From Clostridioides difficile CD160 (GTDB lineage: Bacteria > Bacillota > Clostridia > Peptostreptococcales > Peptostreptococcaceae): 64,000 nt of DNA. The stretch is from NCBI RefSeq assembly GCF_000449425.2, contig NZ_AVHW01000095.1:83323-147322 (forward strand), in the 5' to 3' direction. The translations under genes were made by a program, and so were the position numbers. The notes beneath the pieces are model-generated. The model worked only from the letters and a program-made list of their open reading frames with translations. It made no database searches and was not told the DNA's origin. Every line of letters starts with the position of its first letter. The stretch's first letter is position 1. Positions 18,007 to 28,410 of this stretch are shown piece by piece.

Positions 18007-20592
18007 ATTTAGATATGATTTAGTTAATACAAAATTCTTTTGAAAGGTTTAAAAAACATTTGCTGAGTCCACTTTACATATCACTTAGTTAATATAAAAC
18101 GAGGATGCTTGTGAGAAAATAGTTCTTAATGTGTCTACTTTACATACCACTTAGTTAATATAAAACATTTTCAAGAGATAATTTTTCAGAAAAAGAAATT
18201 CTTTACATACCACTTAGTTAATATAAAACAATTTGAGAGATATAGTTTTGATTCTTTTGTACTTGACTTTACATACCACTTAGTTAATATAAAACCTGCA
18301 AAAACATGTAAGTCATGTGGTGACCTACCCCTCTTTACATACCACTTAGTTAATATAAAACATTCTATCTCTCAAATTTATCACCCCTACACTTGTTTCT
18401 TTACATACCACTTAGTTAATATAAAACGCAGGGAATGGGACTAAAAACTTTGAAAATAGTTTTGTCTTTACATACCACTTAGTTAATATAAAACGCCTTT
18501 TAGTCCTGTTTCTTTTTCAAACTTTTCAAACTTTACATACCACTTAGTTAATATAAAACTTAAATAAACAGTTTGTAAAGCCACTAAGGGAGAATGCTTT
18601 ACATACCACTTAGTTAATATAAAACAAGTTGTATACCCAGTCGAGCAATCAGCATCTAATGTCTTTACATACCACTTAGTTAATATAAAACGCTTATATT
18701 TCTCGTTACAGAGGCGAATAATTTCTTTGCTTTACATACCACTTAGTTAATATAAAACGAGTCAGAACTTTTGGTAATGATGTACATTTGGGACCTTTAC
18801 ATACCACTTAGTTAATATAAAACAAATGTTTATAATATAGTAGCATCTTTTTGCTTAAAACTTTACATACCACTTAGTTAATATAAAACTGGCTTGGTAG
18901 TAGCCACCTTCCATTTGATTATTAGACTTTACATACCACTTAGTTAATATAAAACGAGTTGCAACTGACTTTTTAGTAAATGAAATTCCAAACTTTACAT
19001 ACCACTTAGTTAATATAAAACAATATATTCTTTATAAATCGGAGCATTAGGGTTGTCCTTTACATACCACTTAGTTAATATAAAACATAGCTGTTTCAAT
19101 TTTACGTTGATACTGTAAAGCCCTTTACATACCACTTAGTTAATATAAAACTTCATATAAATACCTTTTAACCTTATCTATATCTTTTCTTTACATACCA
19201 CTTAGTTAATATAAAACTTGCAAGACCCCCACCCCCCACACCTTTTGTTAAATCTTTACATACCACTTAGTTAATATAAAACTCTCACCCCTTCATGCCA
19301 GTACCAGTTAGCATTATACTTTACATACCACTTAGTTAATATAAAACCATAGTTAGATATGTAAATGTAATTATTAATGATAATCTTTACATACCACTTA
19401 GTTAATATAAAACTTCCTTTTCTAATCATCTTCGCACCTTCTTTTAAAACTTTACATACCACTTAGTTAATATAAAACTTTTTGCATTGCTGGCTATTTC
19501 TATGTCATATGGAATCTTTACATACCACTTAGTTAATATAAAACCTTTGTAATATCGTTCATGTATTATATAAAATATAATTCTTTACATACCACTTAGT
19601 TAATATAAAACGTCGATAGCGTTTACTACTGCTTTGTTTTGTACGTTCTTTACATACCACTTAGTTAATATAAAACTAGAGTGCCAATTTTCAGACAGAT
19701 ATATACAAATTTTCTTTACATACCACTTAGTTAATATAAAACAGGCGACAGTCTTTGGTCACTTGCAAAAAAATATTACTTTACATACCACTTAGTTAAT
19801 ATAAAACATGGAAGATATAGATATAAGAGTTCAAATGTAGAAAGCTTTACATACCACTTAGTTAATATAAAACTAAGCTACTAAGAAGAGTTCAGCTTGA
19901 CCTAAATAACTTTACATACCACTTAGTTAATATAAAACGTACATTTTCCTAAGATTCTATTTTGTACAGGCTACCTTTACATACCACTTAGTTAATATAA
20001 AACACTCTATTTAATACTTCTTACACATTCTATTTTTTACTTTACATACCACTTAGTTAATATAAAACTAAATTCATCCCATATCTTTTCATTAATTCTA
20101 ATAGCTTTACATACCACTTAGTTAATATAAAACAACGATAAAAGATAATTACAAGCTTTGTTCCGATAGCTTTACATACCACTTAGTTAATATAAAACTA
20201 TTTAAAACAGAGCATAAGGAGTTTTTGCCCCCAAACTTTACATACCACTTAGTTAATATAAAACACTAATTGGAGAACTAGCAAAATTACTTAAACAAAA
20301 CTTTACATACCACTTAGTTAATATAAAACAAAGTTCCGAATGATGCAGCAGGAAGAATAAGTTTTCTTTACATACCACTTAGTTAATATAAAACTTTATT
20401 CTCCTTGTCTACAAAATAAAAAGACTAAGTACTTTACATACCACTTAGTTAATATAAAACCTTGAGTGGTTAAGGGCTGTCCCACTATATGTCATATCTT
20501 TACATACCACTTAGTTAATATAAAACGGACTTATGTTAAAAGAAAATAATACAGAATATATTACTTTACATACCACTTAGTTAATATAAAAC
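18007..20592 (-). CRISPR. CRISPR array, 40 repeats and 39 spacers, type I-B
   Basis: The repeat is 29 bases; on the plus strand it begins CTTTACATACCACTTAG and ends TTAATATAAAAC, so on the minus strand it begins GTTTTATATTAAC. I count 40 copies. Thirty-eight, from 18138 to 20592, look identical. The copy at 18072-18100 has one change (C to T), and the outermost copy at 18007-18035 matches only about 22 of 29 positions. Spacers are 34-38 bases, mostly 36-37. Degeneration at the low-coordinate end and the leader at the other end show that transcription and spacer addition run from about 20592 leftward, in the direction of the cas operon. The Cas6 product should cut to leave an 8-base AUGUAAAG handle. 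Confidence 0.98.
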
Positions 20593-20775
20593 CCCAAAAT
20601 CGGTATAACTGAATAGATTGAAAATACTACACTCAAGGAATTATAATTCAATAAAAACGTCAAAATTTGCAGTGAGCGAGCAATAGTGCAATTGACAATA
20701 ATTATCACATACCTTCAATCTCTTACATTCCAACTGTTAAGCCCTATTTTAGCACAAATATCGCTCACTGCAAAC
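20593..20775 (-). promoter_or_regulatory. CRISPR leader with 14-base inverted repeat
   Basis: This 183-base gap between cas2 and the first repeat is the leader. TTTGCAGTGAGCGA (20666-20679) and TCGCTCACTGCAAA (20760-20773) are perfect reverse complements, separated by 80 bases. The far arm abuts the cas2 stop codon. A TATAAT-like sequence occurs near 20640-20650 on the minus strand, but no well-spaced -35 box was found. Confidence 0.85.
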
Positions 20776-21042
20776 CTATATAAACATTTCATCAGAATAC
20801 TTATCAATACCATAACATTTCTTTTTAATTGAATTAGGATTTTTTATCTCATAAACATAAATCGAATCTTCACTATTATCAATAATCTTTTCTATTTCAG
20901 AAATACATTTATGTAACTTCCCATCAGTAATATCTCCTTCAAAAACAGAATTCTGAGTCCAAGTCAAATATTTTCTAAGTATTTTTCTAACCCTGTTTAA
21001 TGACCTTGCTTCAACAACATCATAAGTAACAATAACAAACAT
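20776..21042 (-). CDS. cas2: CRISPR-associated endoribonuclease Cas2
   Basis: This 88-residue adaptation protein partners Cas1 in spacer integration. It shows the Cas2 ferredoxin-like start MFVIVTYDVVEARSLNRVRK, with the conserved Asp at residue 8. The typical WTQNSVFEGDIT strand follows, and the C-terminus has KKCYGIDKYSDE. It starts three bases after the cas1 stop and is the last cas gene before the leader. Confidence 0.97.
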   Translation of the reverse strand: MFVIVTYDVVEARSLNRVRKILRKYLTWTQNSVFEGDITDGKLHKCISEIEKIIDNSEDSIYVYEIKNPNSIKKKCYGIDKYSDEMFI

Positions 21043-21045
21043 ACC

Positions 21046-22026
21046 TTACCACCATGCCTTTAAAACTTTATACTTTTCATCATTGATAAAATGTTTAATT
21101 AATTTATAACATTCTAATCTTATAAACATTCTATATGAAACTTTTCTATTAAGATTTCTATGTTTTATAGTTGTCTGCATCTTGTTTTCAAATTCTTGTA
21201 AAAATTTCTTCTTTCCTTTTTCACTTAAATAACAAATTTTGTCCTGATATTCAAAATCACTCTTATTAATTCTTTTGTTATTAATCAAGCTAAAAATTAT
21301 TGTGTCAATTATAATTGGCTTGAAAATTTCTGCAATGTCTAAGCTTAAGGAAAATCTCTTTGTCGATGGTTCATGTAAAAAACTTATTGTAGGGTCAAGC
21401 TGTGTCTTATATATTTCACTTAAAACATTTGTATACATTATGCTATTTCCAAAAGACATAAGAGCATTTACTGGGTCTTTAGGAGGTCTTTTTTCTCTCT
21501 TATAAAACTCAAAGTCATCTTTCAATATTTGATTAAATGATTTATAGTATGTTTTTCTTATTCTTCCTTCTTTACCCATAAGTTCTGATACTTCTTTGAC
21601 ATCATTCAAACTATTTAGTTCATCTTTTATAGTATCAATTAAGCTTTCATCAACTTTATAATATCTCATATTTCTTAAAATATGATATGACGCACTTTCC
21701 ACAAAGGATTTTGCTAAGTATAGTCTTTCATTTTTATCTAAATAGCAAGCCGATTGAGATACTAAACTGAATCCTGATACATTTTTCTTTCTTGGGTAAT
21801 ATGTACCTGAATAATATCCATAGTAATTATAGAAATGAAGCATAACTCCATATTGACTTATATAATTTATAAGTTTTGTGTTTAAATCCACTTCCCCATA
21901 TATATGAATATCATCAACTTGTTCTACTGGTAATATTTTTTTCTCACCTTCTAAATTATAATAGTAAATCGTATTTTCTTTTCTTTTTATATTCCCATTG
22001 CTTATAATGTAATAATCTCTATACAT
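21046..22026 (-). CDS. cas1: CRISPR-associated integrase Cas1 (type I-B)
   Basis: This 326-residue integrase inserts new spacers at the leader end. The metal-binding set is visible: Glu in YTNVLSEIYKTQLDP, His in FLHEPSTKRFSLSLD, and Asp in LDIAEIFKPIIID. The N-terminal domain holds RDYYIISNGNIKRKENTIYY. I chose the ATG at 22026 because AAGGAGGAG precedes it; the longer in-frame start overlaps that site. It directly follows cas4. Confidence 0.97.
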   Translation of the reverse strand: MYRDYYIISNGNIKRKENTIYYYNLEGEKKILPVEQVDDIHIYGEVDLNTKLINYISQYGVMLHFYNYYGYYSGTYYPRKKNVSGFSLVSQSACYLDKNERLYLAKSFVESASYHILRNMRYYKVDESLIDTIKDELNSLNDVKEVSELMGKEGRIRKTYYKSFNQILKDDFEFYKREKRPPKDPVNALMSFGNSIMYTNVLSEIYKTQLDPTISFLHEPSTKRFSLSLDIAEIFKPIIIDTIIFSLINNKRINKSDFEYQDKICYLSEKGKKKFLQEFENKMQTTIKHRNLNRKVSYRMFIRLECYKLIKHFINDEKYKVLKAWW

Positions 22027-22028
22027 CC

Positions 22029-22580
22029 TTACTCCTCCTTCACGAAACAAAATTCATAATAAGCACATTTTGTACAATAAGATTTCTTTTCAATTTTTGG
22101 AGGAGATAATTTCATGTTTATTTCATTTATATTTATAAGTGTGTTTTCAATAATTCTTTCTTTTTCTTCCGTCAATATCAATTCTTCTTGTTTCTTTTCC
22201 TTAACATAATTTATAGTTCCTTTTTTCTCTATCCCCATACTATTTTTTAAATAGTATAAGTAATAGTATAACTGCATTTCATCTGCTTCTTGCATCTTTG
22301 AACTTATTTTCACTTCTTTTACATACTCGTCCTTTATTATATCTAATTTCAGGATATCATCAATCAACACTTCTTTATTTTTCATTCTTTTATATGAATC
22401 TTCATGTATTATCTTTCCAGACAATACTCTATTACTATTTTGTTCCATAGTTATTCCTTTAGAGAATAACCATAGCTTTCTTTTACATACATAGTAATAA
22501 TTTATCTTTACACCTTGAACTTTTAATACTTCTAAATCTATTGGCACAAAATCACCTTCTTTAGTAAATTTTAGCCACAT
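22029..22580 (-). CDS. cas4: CRISPR-associated exonuclease Cas4
   Basis: This protein of about 183 residues belongs to the Cas4 nuclease family that trims and selects PAM-bearing prespacers. The iron-sulfur cysteines are present: one in INYYYVCKRKLWLF near the N-terminus and three in KSYCTKCAYYEFCFV at the C-terminus. The start is uncertain. ATG at 22580 lacks a ribosome binding site; a TTG at 22598 would overlap the cas3 stop; and a GTG ahead of PIDLEVLKVQG has AAGGTGA close upstream. Confidence 0.93.
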   Translation of the reverse strand: MWLKFTKEGDFVPIDLEVLKVQGVKINYYYVCKRKLWLFSKGITMEQNSNRVLSGKIIHEDSYKRMKNKEVLIDDILKLDIIKDEYVKEVKISSKMQEADEMQLYYYLYYLKNSMGIEKKGTINYVKEKKQEELILTEEKERIIENTLININEINMKLSPPKIEKKSYCTKCAYYEFCFVKEE

Positions 22581-22594
22581 TGTTAATATAAAAA

Positions 22595-24925
22595 TCAAAT
22601 AAATTGGTCTATTTCCTTACCTATAATCACACCTTTGCCAAATATCTGTTTTGTATGCTCATTTTCATGTATATCATATTTATATAAAAGTATCTTTAAA
22701 TCTTCCAGACCTTTCACCTGTATATCTACTATATTTTGTTTAGCTTTATATATTGGTAAATTTACAGTTTTTTTAATTATCTCTCTTCTTGCTTTTTTTC
22801 TCTTAGACTTTATTTCATTTATCAATTGTCTATCATCATTTCTATATGCATCTTTAAGCTCTTGTCCCAACTCTTCATAATCTTTTATTAAAGTTTTTTC
22901 AATTTCACTATATATATCCTCTGGTATTACTGTATATCCTTCAATATTTCTAAGTATATTTTGTGCCTCGTTAGAGCCTAAACTATATGGTGTTATAGTA
23001 TCTAATATATCTAAAGCACGAGTAAATTTTTTTTCAAAATCTGTACATTTTAAACTTTCTTTAGAATATAGTATTTCAACCATTTGTACTTTATGTTTTT
23101 CTTTCATTTTAAAACATTCTTTTCCATTCATATGGTTTTTCAATATCTCAAGTCCTTTTTCTACAATCTCTTTATCATAAATACTGCCTATTCCTGTAGC
23201 TTTTTCTATATATATAAATATATTTGGACTATTTTTTTCATACTCACGACTTCTATAACATCTCCCAAATCTTTGAAATAGACTGTCAAGTGTTGAATTT
23301 TCTGTATGAAGTTCATCAAAATCAATATCAAGAGATGCTTCCACTAATTGTGTAGTAATCCAAATACCATTACTATCACTATCTGCAAACTCTTTTATAT
23401 ATTTTTCTAGCTTTGCTCTATCTTCTTGTATATACATAGAATGTAAAAGATTTACATTAACATCTATTCCTTTTGACTTAACTATCTCTTCTATTAATTC
23501 ATATTTTTCTATAGCACTTTTAACTGTGTTTACTATTACAAGAACCTTTTTATTCATTCCACTTTGTATTATTTGTTCTAAATTTTCATCTATTGAATTT
23601 TCTACAATAGACACACAATGTCTTATTTTTTCTGTGTTACATGTTAAATCAGCTAAGTTACTATCAATTACACCTCTTTTTTTTAGTTCATCTATATATA
23701 TAGTTGGCATAGTAGCTGTCATTATCATAAATCTTCCACCTATTTTATGTATCATTTCTATACCTTTTACCAATACAGCTGCTATTTCTGGTGAATATGC
23801 TTGTATCTCATCTATTACTACTTTTGAATATGCTAATGTTGAGTATACTTTCTCATACCCTCTATACAAAAAAGGAAATTTAAATATTTGGTCTATTGTG
23901 GAAAATGTCAGTTTACAAGATAATAACTTTGCTAAATCTACAATCTCATTTGAATTTTCCTGATTACTTTCTTCTAGATAATCTATTGCTGTTGAATGTA
24001 ACAGACCTAAGAATGTATCATTTGATTCTCCTACTCCAACTATATTTTTAGCTCTATCAAATAACGCATTTATACTTACTCTTAATGGAAGTGTGAAAAA
24101 TGCCTTATCTTTATCTATCCAAATTAAAGCAGTTTCTGTTTTTCCCATCCCTGTAGATGCAATTAGTATTATATTCTTGTTTCTATTCGATTTAGCAAAT
24201 GACTGAACTTCTCTTAAACTACCAAACTCTTTTACTAAATGTTTTTCTGTGTATTCACCTATATTCATGTTACTATTGCACTCAACAATCTCATGAGCAG
24301 AAGCACTATGGTCTAATCTATGTAATATACCTTTTAACATAATATATAGATTATAGTATTTGTGATTTTTATCTATTCTTTTTTCTATGCCTTGTAAATA
24401 TATATTACTAAGTTTTTTAGTTTTTATAGGGTATCTAATATTAAATTCATTTTGCAATTCATGCACTTTATTTATTAAATCCTTGTCTAATACTTTTTGT
24501 ACCAAATCTTTAAAATCTTCATCTATAAAGATATCTCTTTCATGATGATATACAATAATTTGATTTAGCACATCCATTAAATCCCAATCATCTTCTATAT
24601 CCAAATATCCATAATTGATAAATGCAGGAGAAATAAAATTGTGCCCTATATTATTCTCCAAATTAGTTATTATTTCAGGTTCATTTATTTCAATATCCAT
24701 TCTACTTCTTATTAGTTTTTGAAATGGTGAAAAAGCTTTTCCGACATCATGAAATTCTATAACAAAATCAAGCCATTCCCAGAATTTTTCTTTGCCTAAA
24801 AAATCTAACTTATTTATACTTGTATTGTAACAATACTTTAATAGATTTCTTTGTTCTAAAAGCTCATTAGTATGCTCTCTCAATGTTTCTACTGGATTAG
24901 ATTTTGCATATAGCAATAGACTCAT
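22595..24925 (-). CDS. cas3: CRISPR-associated HD nuclease-helicase Cas3
   Basis: This 776-residue effector nicks and degrades target DNA after Cascade binding. The N-terminal HD domain contains EFHDVGKAFSPFQ (about residue 60). The helicase part has Walker A ASTGMGKTE (about 260), the DExH-type box VVIDEIQAYSP (about 370), TATMPTIY and motif VI LFQRFGRCYRS (about 556). The ATG at 24925 lies within the cas5 3' end (29-base overlap) and AAAGGAG sits immediately before it, so a TTG two codons downstream is an alternative start. HD and helicase are in one chain. Confidence 0.96.
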   Translation of the reverse strand: MSLLLYAKSNPVETLREHTNELLEQRNLLKYCYNTSINKLDFLGKEKFWEWLDFVIEFHDVGKAFSPFQKLIRSRMDIEINEPEIITNLENNIGHNFISPAFINYGYLDIEDDWDLMDVLNQIIVYHHERDIFIDEDFKDLVQKVLDKDLINKVHELQNEFNIRYPIKTKKLSNIYLQGIEKRIDKNHKYYNLYIMLKGILHRLDHSASAHEIVECNSNMNIGEYTEKHLVKEFGSLREVQSFAKSNRNKNIILIASTGMGKTETALIWIDKDKAFFTLPLRVSINALFDRAKNIVGVGESNDTFLGLLHSTAIDYLEESNQENSNEIVDLAKLLSCKLTFSTIDQIFKFPFLYRGYEKVYSTLAYSKVVIDEIQAYSPEIAAVLVKGIEMIHKIGGRFMIMTATMPTIYIDELKKRGVIDSNLADLTCNTEKIRHCVSIVENSIDENLEQIIQSGMNKKVLVIVNTVKSAIEKYELIEEIVKSKGIDVNVNLLHSMYIQEDRAKLEKYIKEFADSDSNGIWITTQLVEASLDIDFDELHTENSTLDSLFQRFGRCYRSREYEKNSPNIFIYIEKATGIGSIYDKEIVEKGLEILKNHMNGKECFKMKEKHKVQMVEILYSKESLKCTDFEKKFTRALDILDTITPYSLGSNEAQNILRNIEGYTVIPEDIYSEIEKTLIKDYEELGQELKDAYRNDDRQLINEIKSKRKKARREIIKKTVNLPIYKAKQNIVDIQVKGLEDLKILLYKYDIHENEHTKQIFGKGVIIGKEIDQFI

Positions 24926-25631
24926 CTCCTTTTTGTTTATTAAAGTATAATAAATCTCCTTCTATATCTAACAATATATATCCACGTCTTATTTTATTAC
25001 CTTTTTCAATATAATAACTATCAATTTTATTCCAAATTCTTTTTTTATCTTTCTTAGAATTATTTTCATAATAATTATTGAGTCTATAACTTATACCATT
25101 TAATCTCTCATCTTTTAAACTCAACTTTGGTATATATATAGGTCGTCTTATCTTATATTTTGATAATTTGTAATTTTCATAGTCATCTACTTCTACTTTC
25201 ATAGCATTTACTTCAAATTTGTTAACTTCTACAAATCTAATATCATTAATTCTTACTAAATCCTCTTTTCTACCTAATGATAAATGCTCACCACAATTTA
25301 ATAAACTATTATATAATTTTTTTAATAATTCAAAATCTCCACCTATATGAATTATTAAATTTACATTCAATAACATATGACTATTCATTGGCATAGATGT
25401 AATACTATCTTTTTTATAAAAATATGTTGTCTGATAATTATTAAATATACTTTCATATGTTCCTTGTACACTTATATTAAATGGTATATACTCTGTAGCA
25501 TTTAATATTTTATGAATTAATCCATTTACTGTAGAATATGGTGGTAGTGGATAAGTTTCTGTAATTTTCATAGCAAATGGTTTTTTATAGCATGCAGTTT
25601 CTTGAAATAAATCTAATTTCAATACTTTCAT
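24897..25631 (-). CDS. cas5: CRISPR-associated Cascade subunit Cas5 (type I-B)
   Basis: This 244-residue RAMP-family protein caps the 5' handle of the crRNA in Cascade. It shows the Cas5 N-terminus (LFQETACYKKPFAMKITETY followed by PLPPYSTVNGLIHKIL) and the SLGRKEDLVRIND segment. GAGGTGA precedes the ATG. It starts one base after the cas7 stop and overlaps cas3 at its 3' end. Confidence 0.95.
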   Translation of the reverse strand: MKVLKLDLFQETACYKKPFAMKITETYPLPPYSTVNGLIHKILNATEYIPFNISVQGTYESIFNNYQTTYFYKKDSITSMPMNSHMLLNVNLIIHIGGDFELLKKLYNSLLNCGEHLSLGRKEDLVRINDIRFVEVNKFEVNAMKVEVDDYENYKLSKYKIRRPIYIPKLSLKDERLNGISYRLNNYYENNSKKDKKRIWNKIDSYYIEKGNKIRRGYILLDIEGDLLYFNKQKGDESIAICKI

Positions 25632-25632
25632 A

Positions 25633-26547
25633 TTAATTCACCTCATAATATTCCTTTACTTCTTTAACTAATTGTCCAAAAAATTTATCTACACTTAAAA
25701 ATTTACCTTCAAATAACTCTTCAAACTCTTCTTTATTTGTAAATACCCCATCTACCATTCCCACATAAGTGAAATCTTTTAAATTCTTGCCTAAAAAAGT
25801 ACCTTGAACTACTTCTTCTATTGCTGACTTATTTACTTTAAATCCATTTTTATCTCCTTTTAATTTTATTCTACCTAAAAAGAATGGATTTGCTATTTTA
25901 TACACTCCTCCTACTACAAATAGAGGAGATAAATTTTCTTGTCTACCTCTAATGTTTCTATTTAATACTTTTATTATTTCTAAAAATTCTACTACTCGCT
26001 TACACTTATCTTTATTATCAAGTTCTATATCTCCATCTTTACCTATTTTAGATAAATCTATAGTCACTGTATATGTATAATAACTTAAATGTTGCTCTAT
26101 GTTTGCAAGATTAGGGTGTTCTCCTATTCTATCTGCTAATCCTTTATTATTTAAAAAGTCCATATCACTTCTATATGGTTCAAGTGAAATTGCATTACTC
26201 AATCTTACAGTAGCTTCTCTAGTCAATGAACCTCCTTTTTTATCCTTCTCATCTTTTTTATTTGTTTTCATATATCCAAACAAATCCATTTCTTCTGACT
26301 CTCTTATACTTATATTATCTTTAAACTGAATAGTACCCTTTCCTTTATCAACAACCTGTAAATTCCAATTAAATAACTCTGAAGCTAATCGCACTATATC
26401 ATATCTTAGACATTGACGAGATGCAAATGTATAAATATTTCCATCAGCCCTACTTAATTTTTTTAATTCTGATATATTACCTATCCCTTCACCATAGTTT
26501 AAACTTTGAGCCTGTGCTATTACTGTAAATGTTAATCCTCTTTTCAT
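25633..26547 (-). CDS. cas7: CRISPR-associated Cascade backbone Cas7 (type I-B)
   Basis: This 304-residue protein is the repeated backbone subunit that coats the crRNA spacer. It has the DevR/Cst2-like N-terminus MKRGLTFTVIAQAQSLNYGE, the RADGNIYTFASRQCLRYDIV segment and a central GGSLTREATVRLSNAISLEP. The nearest type is the Cas7 of the type I-B Tneap-like branch. AAGGAGG precedes the ATG. It lies one base after the cas8 stop. Confidence 0.94.
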   Translation of the reverse strand: MKRGLTFTVIAQAQSLNYGEGIGNISELKKLSRADGNIYTFASRQCLRYDIVRLASELFNWNLQVVDKGKGTIQFKDNISIRESEEMDLFGYMKTNKKDEKDKKGGSLTREATVRLSNAISLEPYRSDMDFLNNKGLADRIGEHPNLANIEQHLSYYTYTVTIDLSKIGKDGDIELDNKDKCKRVVEFLEIIKVLNRNIRGRQENLSPLFVVGGVYKIANPFFLGRIKLKGDKNGFKVNKSAIEEVVQGTFLGKNLKDFTYVGMVDGVFTNKEEFEELFEGKFLSVDKFFGQLVKEVKEYYEVN

Positions 26548-26548
26548 C

Positions 26549-28405
26549 TTATTTTTCCTCCTTCTTATCTGTTATTTCTTTTTTTGGATTATATTTATAA
26601 GATATTAATCCTGTTATAAAAGCATATCCTATGGATTCAAAATCTAAATCCTTTTCGCTAAGTATCCCTAAGACTTCTACTGGTGGTATTTTTTCACATG
26701 ATGAGAAAATTCTTAAAATTGTTTGCATGAAATCATTTCTATTTCCAACTTTAATTAGATTCAAAAGTTTATATGTTATTCCTCCTATTTTATTCTTTGA
26801 ATCTTTGTCAACATAATAGTCATTTATGTCACGACCAGCATTATAAATTACTTCCAAGTTTTTATCATCCATTTTATATACTCCCTTCTTATAGTCACTT
26901 ATAAGTTTTCTTACTTCAACTACTTTAAAACAATCTATTCCTGATATATTTGATTTGCTGACATTTTCTATATCATTTCTAACTTTATTTCTTAAAGTAT
27001 TATTAATTAAGTGTTTTAAATCTTTATTTTTCAAAAGCAAATCTATAACATTTGATTTAAGCTTATTATCATGAATGTTTTGCAATTTTATATTTATTTT
27101 TTTATTCGTAAAAAATTTTGCCAAGTAATTAGGAATATTAAAATAATTTATTTTACATTTTTTAGAATCTATACTTGCTTTAAATTCTACAAAAAGCGTG
27201 TTATGAAGCTTCCATTCACTTTTTTCTCTATTTTCTTCTACTATATTTTTTATAAAATTATTAAATGGAACTTCTTCTTGATTGACTAGCGATTTATTAT
27301 CTTTAGATTTTAAGTTTGCATTTCCATCAAAAAGCTCATTTATAGAAGTATCCATATTAACAAATAAATAAAACTCATTTTCTTCATTAGACAAATAATT
27401 CTTTCTTGTATAAGTAGCTCCTGCTGGAGTACAGAATAATATAAGCTTACAAACATCACATATTGATGTTGTATATTCCTGATTCCAAAACATATTTCTA
27501 GCATTATTAGTACTTACTCCAAGTGGGGCAAAATTACTTTCTGAGTATTCATCTAATATCCCTTTATATGAGCCACACATTTCACATACTTCTAAACTAT
27601 CTATATACAATCTTATATCTTCAATACTTTTATTTTTCTTTATAAATTTATTGTTTATTTCCTTCATGATTTTTTCTATAGTATTTATACTAGACTTACT
27701 AACTTTTTTTTCATTTACATCTTTAGATATACTATCTAATCTATCATTTAAATAGATTTTTAATTTATCATAGTCATTCTCTTCTAATAAATCTTCTAAC
27801 TCTCCTAAATATATGATTTGTCTTAAATAGTCATTAAACATTACTTGTTTTAATCCATCTAAATCTAACTTAGCCTTAGCAACATTAAGAAAACTAACTT
27901 GTCCAAAATAATTATCTTGAACTACATATTTATAAAGATTGGCTGTAAGTCTGTCATTTATTGATTTTATTTTAAATATATCAATAATCTCATCAATTAA
28001 AGTTTCTAATAAATCAAATTCATCATAACTTTTTATCTTAGACATAATGTCTAGCTTTTCTTTTATTAAGTTAGAATTATCTTCATCAAATTTTTTAACC
28101 TTATCATTTTGTTGTTTTATATTATCTTTAATTTTCTTAATTCCATCTTTGATTTTATCAGGCTTAGATTTAATAAAATTTATACTGTAATCAACACTCT
28201 TTCTAATCCTTTTTGATACATCATATTCATCCATGAAGTAATCAAAATAATAATTATGAAAATTTTCAAGAAATGAACTGTCAAATTCAATATAGTCTTC
28301 TATAATAAACACTTGTTCCTTAACATCTGCTTTTTTTATTATATTTAAAAATCCAACTATACCCATATTGAAGAACCAATCTCCTCTATAAACTCTTAAC
28401 TTCAT
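26549..28405 (-). CDS. cas8b: CRISPR-associated large subunit Cas8 (type I-B, Cst1-like)
   Basis: This 618-residue protein is the Cascade large subunit, expected to recognise the PAM and recruit Cas3. It begins MKLRVYRGDWFFNMGIVGFL. A split zinc-finger signature CEMC near residue 275 and CDVC near 315 is typical of Cst1/Cas8a1-type CXXC-CXXC proteins. The middle is rich in charged helices (KKIKDNIKQQNDKVKKFDED). GGAGGTGAG precedes the ATG. It follows cas6 by five bases. Confidence 0.92.
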   Translation of the reverse strand: MKLRVYRGDWFFNMGIVGFLNIIKKADVKEQVFIIEDYIEFDSSFLENFHNYYFDYFMDEYDVSKRIRKSVDYSINFIKSKPDKIKDGIKKIKDNIKQQNDKVKKFDEDNSNLIKEKLDIMSKIKSYDEFDLLETLIDEIIDIFKIKSINDRLTANLYKYVVQDNYFGQVSFLNVAKAKLDLDGLKQVMFNDYLRQIIYLGELEDLLEENDYDKLKIYLNDRLDSISKDVNEKKVSKSSINTIEKIMKEINNKFIKKNKSIEDIRLYIDSLEVCEMCGSYKGILDEYSESNFAPLGVSTNNARNMFWNQEYTTSICDVCKLILFCTPAGATYTRKNYLSNEENEFYLFVNMDTSINELFDGNANLKSKDNKSLVNQEEVPFNNFIKNIVEENREKSEWKLHNTLFVEFKASIDSKKCKINYFNIPNYLAKFFTNKKINIKLQNIHDNKLKSNVIDLLLKNKDLKHLINNTLRNKVRNDIENVSKSNISGIDCFKVVEVRKLISDYKKGVYKMDDKNLEVIYNAGRDINDYYVDKDSKNKIGGITYKLLNLIKVGNRNDFMQTILRIFSSCEKIPPVEVLGILSEKDLDFESIGYAFITGLISYKYNPKKEITDKKEEK

Positions 28406-28410
28406 CTATC

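Noticed and set aside
19271..19462. A 63-codon open frame inside the CRISPR array
   Set aside because: It is built from repeat and spacer sequence, with the same repeat-encoded motif appearing twice, and has no ribosome binding site.
22582..22593. GTTAATATAAAA at the cas3/cas4 junction, shared with the CRISPR repeat
   Set aside because: Only 12 low-complexity AT-rich bases match; no spacer or second copy is next to it, so it is likely chance.
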